DNA of 64,000 bases from Candidatus Parcubacteria bacterium (GTDB lineage: Bacteria > Patescibacteria > ABY1 > BM507 > UBA12075). Shown in pieces: positions 14,715-29,700 of the stretch; within the stretch, counting starts at the first letter, position 1; each line of letters opens with the position of its first letter. The notes beneath the pieces were generated by a model. It searched no databases. It saw only the letters and a program-made list of their open reading frames with translations, and was not told the origin of the DNA. The stretch is taken from contig PKTK01000008.1 in the NCBI GenBank assembly GCA_002869165.1, forward strand, positions 1 through 64,000. Direction: 5' to 3'. The position numbers and the translations under genes are program-made.

Positions 14715-17700
14715 CTACCAACCATCACCATCTAAAATAACTGTAAAAGTATTATATCCATTGTATGTTGTAGCATCGGCACCAAAAGGTATTTCCATTC
14801 CCCAATATATCTCATCTGAAGTTGTGGCTATACTAGTTGGTTTAGGGGCAATGATATCCACATTTACCCCACCTATCGTCAAATCCGTACCAGAATTATA
14901 GGTAAAGACCGAGGTGTTCCACTCAATATTATTAACAGTAATGGTATAGCCTGGACTATCCATATCCGTACCTGAAAGATTGGTATCAATTGGTGAATTT
15001 CCTGCATTAACTATTGTTGTGGTTGCATTATAATTCTCTGTATTTTCCCCAGCAAACATCTCACTGCCAAAATCTATTAAGTCTTCAAAAACATCCAAGG
15101 CAATATTTGTTTCCACATCTACCTGATTAGATGTTGTGGCTGGAAAATTAGTTCCATAACTCAATTGCATATAGCCCTCCCAATATAATGAAGGATTATT
15201 TGAAAAAGAATCGGTCGGATTAATAAAATATCTAACGGTTGTTGTACAGATTACAGAAGCAGTTGAATCAGATGCATCAATACAATCATTTATACTACAA
15301 TTATCAGTAGTTATTTGATAACAGGTATTATCATCTGGACTGCAGGAATGAGAACCGACTGCATTGGATATATACACTGAAGATACAGCGCTCGTAATAT
15401 CTGTACATCCATTAAAATCCTGGACAGATCCATTGCTAACACTCACCACCTTATCAGACATTCCTCTAATATTGGGCTGAATGTTGGTTCCTCCATTCAA
15501 GACCAAGCTACCAAATACAGGACTTACATTATTTATACTGTAAGAACTGGACAAGGAATTGTTACTAGCTGCTAAGCCATGATTATCAAATAAATAAGCA
15601 TAATAAGTATTTGCTCCTGCAGGTGTCGGGGCTACGTCATCATAATCACATTTAGCATTTGGGGAACTGGTAGCGATTGCTGAACAAACCGTATCATCAA
15701 CACCACCAGTACAACCAGCAAAATTAGCGCTATCCGTATAACAAACATAAAGATAAAGGGTGTTAGTAGCATAAAAAGTATCTGTATCAGAGGATACGGT
15801 TGAAATAGTAAATCTACTTCCAGGGTCTTGATTGTTAATCAAAGTGGAAACACTAGTAAAACTTGGTCGATGATTTATCACAAATGGAGAATCATTATAA
15901 ATATTTCCCTCTCCTTGAGACATTGGCGAACATTGAGAAACACCAAAACCTGGTAACTTATCACAGGCAAAAGCATACCAAGGATTTTCTTCAGTTGCCG
16001 CGTTAGCAGTATATGAACAGCTTGCTTCGGTTGATGGTGTGGTAGAATCAGATATACACCAAGAGCCTCCATTGCAGGTTGGAGCTGTGTTATTACCTGG
16101 ACTAATACTATTTGTCTGACAGACTGCCAAATAATAATCATTTCCATCATCATCTTGAGCTGTAGCGGTAAAAGTAATCTGAGAATCCTCATTGGTTGGC
16201 GAAGTTGAAGCTGATCCACCATCTGAAGGATATACATTGAAATACGGAGCTGAATTATTACTTCCTGTGATAGTTAAAGCCGGATACAAACTATATTCAT
16301 TTAGCAAAGTTCCTGAATCAGTTACTCTAAAACAATATGTTTCAGCGGCAATTGCGCTGTTTGTCACATAAAACATATACTCGATTTCCGTATAGAATCC
16401 TTCTGATAAGGTAATATCATCACTACTATTTGAAGTCTCCTCTACCATATCACCAGCTGTAAAACTGTAAGTCTCTGAATTATTCAACTGGGCAGTGGTA
16501 GGATCCCAATCGGCAAAATATGAACTTGTTGCCATTTCAAAATGTTCCGTAGTGGCTGTATTGGGCAAAGCAGTCCAAGCACCAAAGTCAGCCACACAAG
16601 CATCAGAACTGGTAGCATACTCTAATCTATAATTATAATTTGTTGCATCTCCACCACCAGTATTGGCAATCTCTATACGCATCCTAGTTGAACTTCCTCT
16701 TCCCAGAGCGTTGCCAGCAGTAGGATTACCAATATCTTCTAACTCTCTCCATGTAGCAGTAGTTTCTGTTCCATCATCTTCTCGCCATCTAAAGTGAATT
16801 TGCTCAGTATAAGGAATAGGAGCAGAGAAATTAATATCAATATAATCGCTACGCAATGTATAAGAGCCTGTATCTTGATATACTCGCCAATAAATCCAAT
16901 TACTAGCATCATAGTACTCACTTAAATTAGAATTAACTTCTCCATAAAGATCAAAATCCGTGTTAGCTAAAACAGAAAATTCTGTATCAAGAGTCACCCA
17001 ATCATTAGTTGAACCAAACCGATAAACTTGCAAAAATATATTTTTGGAAACAGTTGAAGTTGATGACTGTCCATTCCAGGTTGTACTAGCAGCATCAGTA
17101 TTGTTTACATGTTTAGTAGCAAACACATATGCTCCATACCCTGAATCAACAATAAGCTCATCTCGATTTGTATCATCATCACTATTTATATCAGCATATC
17201 CTTCTGGATCAAAGTAATAACTTAGATCATCTTCTGAACTTGCTAAGCTTAATGTAGATTCTTTGGAATACCTTATAATATCACTTGAAATAGTGGAAAT
17301 ACTAGGATAAATTGTATATTCATCAAAAAATCTATTATCTGTCTCATTATATAATCTCAATCTATAAGTCTTCCCTGTTAATGAATTACTTGTCTCTATA
17401 GCAAAGACAAATTCAGTGTAATAATTTTTTGGTAAAGAATAGGTTGTTGTTTGATAAACACCTTGATAAAAAGCTCCATCCTGCCAAGTATGCGTATTTG
17501 CAGATGCTTTAAAGCCAGTAATTGTATCTCCACTATCTCCTGACAATGCCCCAGAATAGCTTATTTCAGTGGCTGCTCCTACATCAGTCCAAACGCCAGG
17601 ACTGTCGGTTTGGTTTTCAAATTGCAATTTATAAACTTTATCTATAGCGGAGTCTCCGCCAGTATTTTCTAATTGAATTCTAGCATTAATTCTCTCGCCA

Positions 17701-20700
17701 ATATAGACATCACTCAAAGCTGTATCAGGAGAAGCTTCGGTAGAATTATCATTCACTGTTGCTCCATCATCGTTTTCAAGTAAAAATGATACTTGATCAA
17801 GGTAAGCTGGATTGTGTGTTGTAGTAGCAATTTCAACAGTTGCACTAGCTTTATTGCCTGCCAAATCATAAGCCCAAATATTGAACACATATTGAGTGGA
17901 GGAAGAAAGTCCAGATACCTGCGTATCAATGGCTGTAGCATAATTTTGAGAACCTAAATTAACATCTATATGCTCGGTATCAAATTCAGTAACTCCTGAA
18001 GTACCTTCTTTGTAAAAAATCTTGTATGTATCAAAATTATCTTCCGTACTCTGCCCTCCAAAAACTAGATACAATGATTCAGAACTTACATTACTAACAC
18101 TTAGGTTGCCAGGAGGAGTTGGCGGAGTAGTATCAACCTTAAAATTTGGTCCGCTTATGTTATACTTCACCCAGACAGAACAGGCTGACTCATCATCACA
18201 AGCAATCGTTTGCCATTTATAACCAATTGAAGAATTTGAAATACCACTAATTGTAGCGGTAGCGGTAAAAGATTCGTAGCTAAAATCACCAGAACTTGAG
18301 GCTATAAACCAGATCTTGGAACTACAAGCAGAAAAATCTTCAGTAATATCACAACTTGAACTTAAACCATCAGTAGTGGTGGCAAAAGTATCAATATTAG
18401 CAATTAATTGCACATATAGAGAGACCTCTTCACTATTATCATAATCAATTGTTGAAGCCACTAAATTAACTGTGTCTTCATTCGTCCACTCACCATTACT
18501 AATTGTTGTAGACGCATCTGTTTTATACTGCTCTAAACTGTAAGGAGGATTTGGAGATGAATTATATTTAGCAAAGGCATAACTAGCGTTCCTGTCATCT
18601 GCATCTTGAACTGTATTGTTGGAAGCTAGTTCCAACCAAGCTTGATTACCTGAACTATAAAACTGATCATTGCCACCATCCCAAAATACTGCTGAAAAAT
18701 CAACATCATCGTTTTGGTAAAGAGTTAACATCTCATCAATGTTAGGATCTTTATAAAACTTGGTCCTGGTCCAATTGTTCGCATCTGAACCTGGTACAGT
18801 AGAGGTTGAGGCATCTAAAGTATCTGTACTAGCTGTAAGTTTTAAATATACTGGTTGAGTATTGTTTGTATCAGCCCAGGTAACTACTACTTTGCTACTT
18901 TCATAAAATTCAATGGAAAATGGTTTTTGAGAATCGTTGGTTTCGCTATACAAAAGTGACTTTGATATATTATCTCCATTTGTTAGTGTTGACCAACTTA
19001 TAGTCGGATTGGTTACATCAACTTTATAAACATTCAACTCCCCACCCGTATCTCTACCCGCAAAATAAGCAATTCCCACTTGCCCAGGATCAGCTGCAAA
19101 TACACCATGAACAAAATTACTACCCCAATCATTTGGCGCTGTGGATGGAGAGCTTACCTGTCCACCATAATTTATTGAACTAGAATCACAAATAAAATAT
19201 TTTGCATAAGTATAACTATTGCTGTTGCTATTAGAAAAACTAATAGCTCCCCTAGTATTATTGCTAGTATCAAAGAAGGCTTGACCAACATAATTATCTA
19301 AGTCTTCTTCCTGAGAAGAGTGTTGAGTCCAGTTTGTCCAATTATCTACATAAGATGAACCACCAATATAATAAGAGCTACCTACATCAGAATCCTCATC
19401 AAAAGTAAGCAGTAAATAATTGTCAGTACCTGGTCGATGCTCTAATTCACATCCATTCATTACTGCACCTGGGTCTGGGCCAGCTCCCTCGCTTGTCCAA
19501 GCATCAATCGGATTCCAGGAATGCACTCTAGTCCCGCTTGTACCATTATTGTTTTTAATCACTACAAACTCTCCGTCAGACAAATAGGCAATACAAGCAG
19601 TTAGCAATTGATTGTTATCAGTTGATGCATAAGAAGTATCTAGCTGAGTTGAGTCAACAAAATCATTAGCTGCAAAACGATAAACAGTTCCCCACCATTC
19701 TTGATTGGTGCCATCCCAGGTCTTAAAAACAATACCTACTTTTCCACCATCATTACTACGCAAGGCTTTAATATGTCTAATATTATCACCAGCTGCTGTT
19801 ATATTACCACTTGATTGTTCAGTTCCCCAGCTACTTCCTGTCCAAACTCGATAATAGATCGCACTGTCATTTTTGGTATAGAACATAGCTCCAGGTGTTG
19901 AAACTGCTGCATTAGTAGAGGCCGTAGACTGGGTTGAACTAGCCTTATTATCTACAACATCATAAGCCCAAATATTAAAATAATAAGTGGTTACCGGATC
20001 AAGCCCATAAACAGTAATTGTATTAGCGCTATTATAATCCTGATAATAAAGATTATTATCTGTACTTGAGCTTATTTCAATATCAGATTCACTTACTGAA
20101 GCCCCGCTTGTATTATAAAAAATCTTATATTCCTTAAAATTATCTTCCGTAGAAGCTAAACCATATTGCAAGGTGATTGTATTGGATGTTTGAGAATACT
20201 CAAGCAATTGACCAGGAGGGCTTGGAGCGGTTGTGTCAATTTTAAAGTTAGGCGTAACGATATTAAAAGCATCCCAAGCGGAACAATCAGAATCATCATC
20301 ACAGGCCATAACCTGCCACTTGTAGCCTTGTCCGTTGCTAGGATTATCAGGAATTGAAACTATCAAACTTGATTCATAATAAGATGTAACCGCATCAGAG
20401 CTGGTAATATTTACAAAATCATTCGCTGCACTTAGGTTGTTATATCTTGTCTTTACCCAGTTCTCTGTTCTGGCGGTACTAGAAATCTCAAATTGGTCGA
20501 TCAAACCGTTTAAATTTTCACCAATAATTAATGGGTCGTTGTTTGCAGTAATAAGGGTTGAATAATCGGCTGTGCCCACCTTAGTTCCATTGATAAATAT
20601 CTTCATTTCTTCTGTTCCGCCAGCAGCTTGGTCATAAGTCAATACTATATAATTCCAGCCATTATCTATGGTAGCTGTAGCTACTTGATTATTTATGTAT

Positions 20701-23700
20701 GCACTTAAATTTTTATCGCTATCTAATTTTATTCGATAAGCATCGCTTCCCTTTTTAATGATATCAACTGGGACATTATATTTTATAAGCAAATAACCAT
20801 CTCCGCCACTACTACCTGCTAAAGTAGAATTTCCACCCGTTCCACCTGAGCCAATACCACTTACATAGTCTGAATCATCTGTATTAGCCGCAATATTTCC
20901 AGAACCTGATTCAGTCGAGCTTGAAATTGCCAGCAAAGACACATAGGTGGATCCGCCTCCACCACCGGCACCTGCTCCAGTAGCTCCAGCTGACGAACCG
21001 CCTCCACCACCGTAGTATCCGCTACCGCCACCGCCACCGCCAGCATTTCCTGGTCCCTGAACAGTAGCTCCGCCACCATCTCCACCATTAGTAACACCTC
21101 CGTTATTTTCTGATCCATCTGCACCTTCACCATTTCTGCCATCGGCACCAGCACCACCAGTAATACTAGCTCCATCCGAACCAGTATTGTTTCCACCTGT
21201 ACCACCGGTACCACCAGCTGACAAAGTAGCTCCACCACCGCCACCGGCTGAACCAGAATCACTACCATCACTACCACTGATAGCGCCACCAGCGCCACCA
21301 GCGCCACCATCTGAAGCTGTATCATAACCGCCACCGCCACCGCCACCGGCTGCTACCACGATTAAAGTATTAGAATCCGATGCTCTGACAACTTCTGTAC
21401 GGCCACCGCCACCGCCACCGCCACCAGCGGTTGAACCATCATAAGTTCCGCCGCCACCAGCGCCACCAACATGTACGTTTAAAGTCTCGCCTGGACTAAC
21501 ATTAAAAATTGCTTCCCCGTAAGCACCACCGCCGCCGATACCACCTTGACTAGCTCCGTTCGATCCTCCTGAACCACCACCGCCACCGGCTCCCCATGAC
21601 TTTACAGTGATTTGTGTAACTCCATCAGGAACTACAAAATTATCACTACCAACCACAGAAAAAATAGTAGTCGAAGAATTCTCAGCCACAGAAGCATTCA
21701 TCCAAAAACTCATACTCATAGAACTTGTAAAATCTAAACTTGCGCTATCAGCAACACTAATATAATCATCAATACCATAAAATGACTGACCATTATATAT
21801 CCAAGCGCCCAATTCATTATTTCCGTACTGAGAACCATAATTTGAATTGCCACTGTAATCAAAATGGATATCTACTTGAGAACTGTCGTCAATCACATTT
21901 TCATCCAAATGCCACACGCCACTAAAATTATTCATACAAACACCTGTGCTTGTAGAAAGATCAGTTGACCAAGAAGAATTGCCATAATACATGTAAACAA
22001 CCGTATCAGACAAAGAAGAAATATTTGTCTTGATCCAAGCTACTAGTTCCCCACTTGAGCTATCAAAATTCTCAAGCTCGAACATTAAAGTTGTGGTTCC
22101 GCTAGAATCCGTAAATAATATATCCAAACCATCGCTTCTAGCGTACGCTGCTAAATCACTATCAGTTGTAGTGGCTAGTAATGGATAATCATTTTGATCA
22201 GCCAGGACCAAACCTGAATCAATTGTTAAAATTTTTCGATACAACCAATCAGCATCGTACCAATCAGCTGGTAAAGAATAAGTAGTAGTAGAAACCTCCC
22301 ATATGTGAGAACTACAAACACCATAGGAAGTACCCGAACTACAAACATTTACTGGAACTTGATTACTTGAACTAAAATTAGATTCAACTGGAATTAATTC
22401 ATAATAGAAGGTTACTAGGTCCCCTGAATCCTGATCATGAACAGAAGATCTTAAAATAACATTATTTTCGTTTATCCAAGTATTATTTGGAATCAAGGTT
22501 ATCCCGTCATCACGATACTGATTATCAGCAGAAATATTTGTAGGACTAGCGTTAGTTTTAAAATTAAGCTGTGTAGAGCTTGCTTTATTACCAAGATTAT
22601 CATAAGCCCAAATATTTATTGAATACCAAGTATTGGGTTCCAAGCCGCTAATAGTGGTGGTAGCTGCTTCACCATAATCAACATTATCTAGATTAGGGTC
22701 ATCACTTAGATCAAACACTGTATCGTCTTCACTTACAGTTGTCGTTCCAGTATGATAATAAATCTTGTATTGATCAAAGCGAGAATCAAAAGATTCTGCT
22801 CCAAAATTTAAAACCACACTATCAAAATTCTTTTTATTAATTGTTAAAGCGCCTGGTGTGCTTGGAGCTAAATTATCTATCAATACTAGTTTTGTATGAG
22901 TTGCTACTTGATCGAATAAACCATCATTTACAACCAACCCTAAACAGTATGTGGTATTTGCATTAGGCGCATTATATTTAGAAAGCCAATCAAAAAATAC
23001 ATAGTTTTGCCCAAGTGAGGAAATAATCCAACTTGTGCTTGTGCCAACTTGATAAAAAGAGTTATTATCAATATCAGGATCACCATAAGTAGCTGATATA
23101 TTTTCATCAGTTTCATCAAGAGTGTCCTTGGCTGGTGTACTAAAGTCACAATCAATTCCTTCATCAAACAAAATTCTAGCTCTCAAGGTGTTGTCATTGT
23201 AAGGGTCATCTACTAAGATAGCAATATCTATAGCCCCTGTACCATCATCTTTTTGGTTGGTTGCCACCAAGAATCCAGTTGGCTGGTTATACGAGCTAGC
23301 AGTCGTTCCCAAAGTTTCAACAGTAGCACTTGCCTTATTACCTGCTTCATCATAAGCCCAGATATTAAATACATAGGTTGTATTAGCAGACAAATTCGTT
23401 AAAGTAGTAGTGCCATATCCATTATAATCAATATAACCTAAATTTAAATCTGTGTGTTCATCATCAGTCTCATCAACTCCAGAAGTGCCAACTTTATAAA
23501 AAATTCGATAAGTATCAAAATTATCCTCAACGGTTTCGGAGCCAAAAGTCAAAGAAATGGCTGTTGGACTGGAAGAAGCAAACACCAAACTACCTGGAGG
23601 AGTTGGTGCAACTGTATCAATATATAAATTCGGCTGACTACCATAGGTCACCCAAGATGTACATTCAGAGTCGTCATCACATGCCATAACTTGCCACTTA

Positions 23701-26700
23701 TAACCAGTTGATGAACTTATTATACCGGTTATTGTAGTAGTGGCAATAAATGGTGTATCAATAAAAGTTCCCAGACCCGAACTGACATACCAAATCTTTG
23801 AAGCACAAGACTCGTAAGCAGTTCCTGAGGAACATGCTCCAACTGGTTCGCTAGCCCCAGAACTAGGGGTTGAATTATTATCAATAAATTCAAAATATAG
23901 AGAAAGAGTCTCATTTATATTTGGATCAATTACGATTGCTGTAAGTTGAATGGTATCACTGGCATGCCAGCTTGAATTGATAATTCTACTTGTACCGTCA
24001 CCAGAAAATTGACCCAAGCTTACTGGATTATTCGGTAAGGTATTAGATGGTGCAGTGGTCAATTTAGCATACGAAGAATTCAAATAAGTATCAAGACTAG
24101 AGCTATCCCCCTCAACCATTCTAAAACAATAACCAACATCTGAAGAAGCTGAATTATTAACAATAACCCAATCCCACTCACCATATCCACCAATCGCAAT
24201 ACTTTTTGGATTACTGACACTTGGATTAACCTCTTCGTATGACTCAGACACAGTTGATGTAGCCAATAAATACGAATCTAAAGTAGTGCCATCAATTGGT
24301 GAAGGATTGTTATAAGCTCTCCAGTCACTGTCAGCAGCTAACCCCCCCACATCATACCAATCAGAAATTGTCGTACAATCTGTACTAGTTCCATATTGTA
24401 ATTTGAAAGTTTGAGTGTTGGTAGCAAGAAGCGAGCCACTAATAGCGATATTCATTCTTAATCTCAAGACATCAGCCAGATTAACATTACTAATACTCTC
24501 GCCTTCATTAGCCATAGCAGTCACAGGACTGATAGCGTCATTATTTTCATACCAACGATAACTATATTGAGTAAAATCAGATGGTGGAGCATCCCATTGA
24601 TATGTATATAACCAAATAGAGTTCATTTTGGCTCCAGCTGAATCATCGGTTGGATTATAATTTGAAATACATGTCTGATAAACCTGATTGTCAATCGAGG
24701 TCATAGCTCCTCTGATATTAAAATAATACTCGGTAAAACTATTTACACTATCCGTATGACTATAAAAGGAATTGCTACAACTAGGACTACTAGCTGAAAT
24801 ATTCGAGCCCAATGAGAACCAAGCACTTGTAACATCATTGTCACTATCATTTATTAAATAAGAACTAAGTAGACTAGCTGAACGCAAAGTCTTATCACCT
24901 CTTAATTCTGGAAATACTGCTCTTAAAGACTCAGAGCTAAAATTATGAGAATTAGCGCTAACATTTGATTGCCCACCAAAAAGGTTTATGGATGATAAAT
25001 AACCACTAGTTTCACCTGTATAAGTATAGGTGATCATCAGCTCTGCTGAAACACCACCAATATTATTTGAATCGTTAGTAGCATAAACTGAAACATTCTT
25101 AGCTGAATTTGCATTAGCAAGTTCTAATTCTGAATAATTGGAGCTAGGAATAACATGAATAATATTAAAACTCGGCTTAACAACAGAAGTTCCAGTATCC
25201 AAACTATAAACGTAGTTACTTGATTTGGAATTATCTCCAACCTTACTGGAAACTGTAATTGTTCTAGCTGCACCATCATATGAATTACTCACAACTCTAA
25301 ACCAAGCCTTTTTAATATCAACAATTCCATAACCTGAACCATTCTCAGGAAAATAAACGCTTGCTGTTGCGCTGGCAGTAGAAAGTGACTGACCATTAGT
25401 TAAAACTCCCAAAGGAAAAGAAACTGTTCTAGTTTTAATTGGAGCAGATAAAGAAGCACTATAAGTTTCAAAAACCTCGCCTCCATCCAAATAATAAGTT
25501 GCTACCCCCGGACTTTCGGCATGCATCTCTAAAATCTGGGCCGTATTCTCAGAAAAACCAGGCATTGCATCAAAGATCATCAAGGGAAGGTTTGACTGAT
25601 CAGAGCCATTAACAGCTTCATGGATAAAAATATCTGAATCAACATCAGACCCTTGAATATTAATGTCAACATTTACATCACTTGAACCATTGCCATCATT
25701 AACTGAATACATTTCAAACCATTGAGACAAAGCACTCGACATCTCAGGAACTGTAACATTGTAAGTAAAAAGAGGACAATCCGAATTTTTTGAACAATCA
25801 TCAGCTTGAGAGGTCATACGACTACCACTATCACCACTATTACTTGACTCAAGCGGATAAATAACTGTATTGGTATAATTATCTGAGTCATCGTTATTAA
25901 AGGCGTATGTTATAATCAACTTGGCTTTGGCGCTAGCAATAGAGCTTGTGGCTGAACCAGTTTCCAAACGATAACCAATTTGCGCTTCCATGTTCGTAGC
26001 ATCACCAACATAAGTAGCTAACTGAACCTCGTCTGTCACATCCATAAGTAGTCTAACTTGATTACTTCCGCTTTCTCCATAAACCAAAGTTGTGTTATCA
26101 TCAAGCAAAACATTACCAGTCCCCGAAAAAGCATCAGCGGTGCAAGACTCCTGACAAACATCAAAAGCTAGATTAAAACCAGTGTAATTTGACGCATTGC
26201 TATGATAAGCTTCAAACTGAGATTCAAACAAAACATAAGCATTTCTGATCTCCACCTCTGTTTCTGCTAGGTTAAAATTAAAACTAGAAAAAGTATGATT
26301 GGTGTCACTAAGTTTTCCACTATTTCCGTTTGCCGAATAAGTCCCCCCAAGAAACATTACACTTCTAGCTCTAGCATGTGGAGCTTGTGATGTCGTAACA
26401 CTCAACTCAGTGGCACTGGTATAATTACCTGCCCCATCATAAGCATAGATATTTATCACATACTGAGTGTAAGCCTCTAAACCAGTAATCGTTGTGGTAG
26501 CCGCACCATTATAATCAATATATGATAGATTAGAATCGCTGTGTTCAGTATCCGCGGGACTTACTCCTAAAATTCCTTTTTTGTAAAAAATCTTATAATG
26601 ACTGAAATTATTATCACTTGCCTCTGAACCAAAATTAAGTTCAATACTGGTTGGAGTTGTAGTTGCAAGACTTAAATCACCTGGCGCATTAGGAGCGGTA

Positions 26701-29700
26701 GTATCGATCTTGAAATTTGGAATACTTGGATTAAAGTCATCCCAACTTGAACAAGCGTTACTAGCATTACAGCTCATCACTTGCCATTTGTAACCAACAT
26801 CTGAATCTGTGCTAGTGCCTCTATCCGGCAAAGATGTAATATTTACAATACCATTTGCATTAGGTTCAGTCTCTTGACTCCCTATCGATATAAATGTATT
26901 TACATCTTTCTGGTTATTGTATTGAGTTCTTAACCAATTAGAACTTCTAGCAGTATTTGAAACCCTGATTTCATCAAGCTTACCATCCCATTCATAATCC
27001 TCATCCCCTGCTCTTCTACCAATACTTACGCTAAAACCGTCATCCAAACTGCTCATAGTAAGAGCAGAAGCGCTCAAGCCTTGCTCTTCACCATCAATAA
27101 AAATTCGCCAATAAGCACCATCAATTACCCAAGCAACATGATGCCAAGTACTTGAATCAGGGGCTATACCAGTAGTAGCAAAGTCAGCATTTGAATTATT
27201 TAAATCATTATAGATCCTGATACCATTGGTATTATCAGCTAAATACATCCAGGTTCTGTCATTACCTCGACTATAAAAACTAATAATCGATTGATTTGCC
27301 ACTGCATTGTTGTCTGTGTTTATCCAAGCCTCAGCGGTCATATTATCCAAAGCATTAAAACTAGCAGAAGTATTCAAATCAATCTGATTCCCCGCAGCAG
27401 CTCCTCCAAATTCATCAGCTCCATCGATCTGTCCACTAGCATCTTGATTCGTCACACTTACAGTAGCCGAATCATTGCTATTAAAAGTTGAATCATAATG
27501 TACTCCTGAACTTTCTTCGAGATGTTGAACCATTACGTAATTAGAATCCCAAACACCGGTAGTCGTGGAATAATCTTGATTTACACTAGAATTTCCATAA
27601 TAAATATAAATGTCTTTATTTGTTGTAGAAGAAATGTCTGTTTTAACCCAAATAACCAATTCCCCTGTACTTGGGTCATAATACTCTCTTTCAAAATTGA
27701 GCAAAGTCTGAGCATCCGAATCAGTTACAACAATATCAGCGCCCGTACTTGAAGCTACGTTTCCTCCATTAGAAATATGAGCCAGATTTGGATCGGTTGT
27801 CGTTGCTAAAACAGGAAAACCTAACTCAGTTGACTCGACATAAGTTGAGTTAATTGTAAGTTTTTTGCGGTAGATCCAATTATCGTCATACCAAGCTGAT
27901 GATGAAGCAAAAACAGTCCAAATCTTACTTGAGCATGAACCAAAAGCTGTTCCAGAAACACAGGAACTTCCTGGAGGATTAGTATCGGCTATAAAAGAAC
28001 CATCATCCTTGGCAACTTGAAAATAAAAGTCAACCTCAGTTGTTGTTGCATTAACATCACTAGCCAAAGCTGATAGCACAACTTCAGATTCATTTGTATA
28101 AGCATTATTAGCAATTTCTGTTAAGCCGTTGCTTTTATACTGTTTATAGGCAGTGACTGAAAGAGCTGTGGCTGTTGTGAGACTAATTTCAGTTGAACTA
28201 GCTTTTTTGCCTGATAAATCATATGCCCATATGTTAAAAACATAAGTAAGTCCGGGACTAAGACCATTGATAGTAGTGGTTTGAGCACTATTATAGTCTT
28301 GATAATTTAAATTGGAATCTAAATGTTCAGTATCAGACTCAGTAACTCCTGAACTACCTTCTTTATAAAAGATCTTATAATGACTAAAAAAAGTCTCGGT
28401 GGTACTGGCGCCAAAATTCAAAGCAATAGAGGTTCCCAAAGTTGAATTTTCTGTCAGAGCACCAGGTGGGGTTGGCGAGGCCGTGTCAACATAAAAATTT
28501 GGTACACTTTCATTGTAGACACCCCAAGACGATGAATTACCAACTTCTTCTATGGCAAATACCTGCCATTTATATCCGCTTAATTCTTCAGGAATACTTG
28601 TGATACTTACCGTTCCGGTAGCTATTGAACCAGAAGCGCTAGCTTGAACCGTCCAAATATTAGAAGCACAACTACTATAAGTCGTACCACTACTACATGC
28701 TCCACTTGGAGTTGATGTTGAAGTAGTAAATGAGCTTGAGCTAGCAATAAGCTCAAAATACAAATCAACATAAGAGGAGCCACCATCAAGATCAGAAGCT
28801 TGAGCATATAAAACCACTTCATCATCCGTCCATCCACCGTTTGCTATTGTGGTTGTGGCATCTGCCTCATATTGTTCTTGACCCAAAACATTTAAAACAG
28901 TGATTGGTTTCAATTCAAGAGAAAAAGCCACCATATTATGATCTTGGGCAATTGGATTTGGTACAGCATCAACAGTTTCCTGGAGATCAGCATCAATCGT
29001 ATGACTACCTGTACTCATAGAAGAAACAAAGAAATTATGTATAGCATTATAATCAGTTGATCCAGCTGGAAGTTCTCTAGCAAAATCATCAAAACCCGTT
29101 GGCGTGGTTGTATTATCTACCTGAACACGTGTATACAAAACCTTTCTATTTTCCCCCATATTCACAACTTCATTTGACCAAACAAAAGTATCAGCAGTCG
29201 ATTCAACATTATAAGAAGCCATAGAATGAGCCTGCACCCAAGTGCTTTGTGGCGCAATAGCCACCAAGCCTGTTCCTGTAGCGATCTGATGATCTCTAAA
29301 AGCATTTATGTTCAAAGCGAAAATCTTTGAATCTGTCCAATCTTGAGTAGCGGCAGCGTCAGCTGCGTAAACTCGCCAAGTTTCTGTTACGCTTATTATA
29401 TCTCCTGTCATAGCAACAAGCGGTCGATAATCATCTACATCCTCGCCTTCATAAGTTAAACTGGAAAAAATATTAGAATCGGTGGTATTATTAATACGCA
29501 TCTGCATATCTGCTGAGGTTGAATCTGATAAAAATTGCCCCATAGCCATAACCATCCATTCATTGTTGCCACCACTAATATCTATACTAGCGCCATCGGT
29601 TGACCAAGCTGAACTAAGATTTCCTGAATGAGTTGCTGTGTCATAATACCAGTCTGTGCTCTCAACTAAATATTCATCCAAATTCAAAACAAAAGCTTGG

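Noticed and set aside
20860..21346. Open reading frame in another frame of the Gly-rich region (161 codons, Val/Met-rich)
   Set aside because: It is a shadow of the GGC/GGT-rich coding sequence; its composition is that of a shifted glycine-rich frame and it has no start signals.
20800..21600. CRISPR-like or minisatellite array (CCACCG repeats)
   Set aside because: The repeats are in frame with a Gly-rich protein domain, vary in length and have no spacers.
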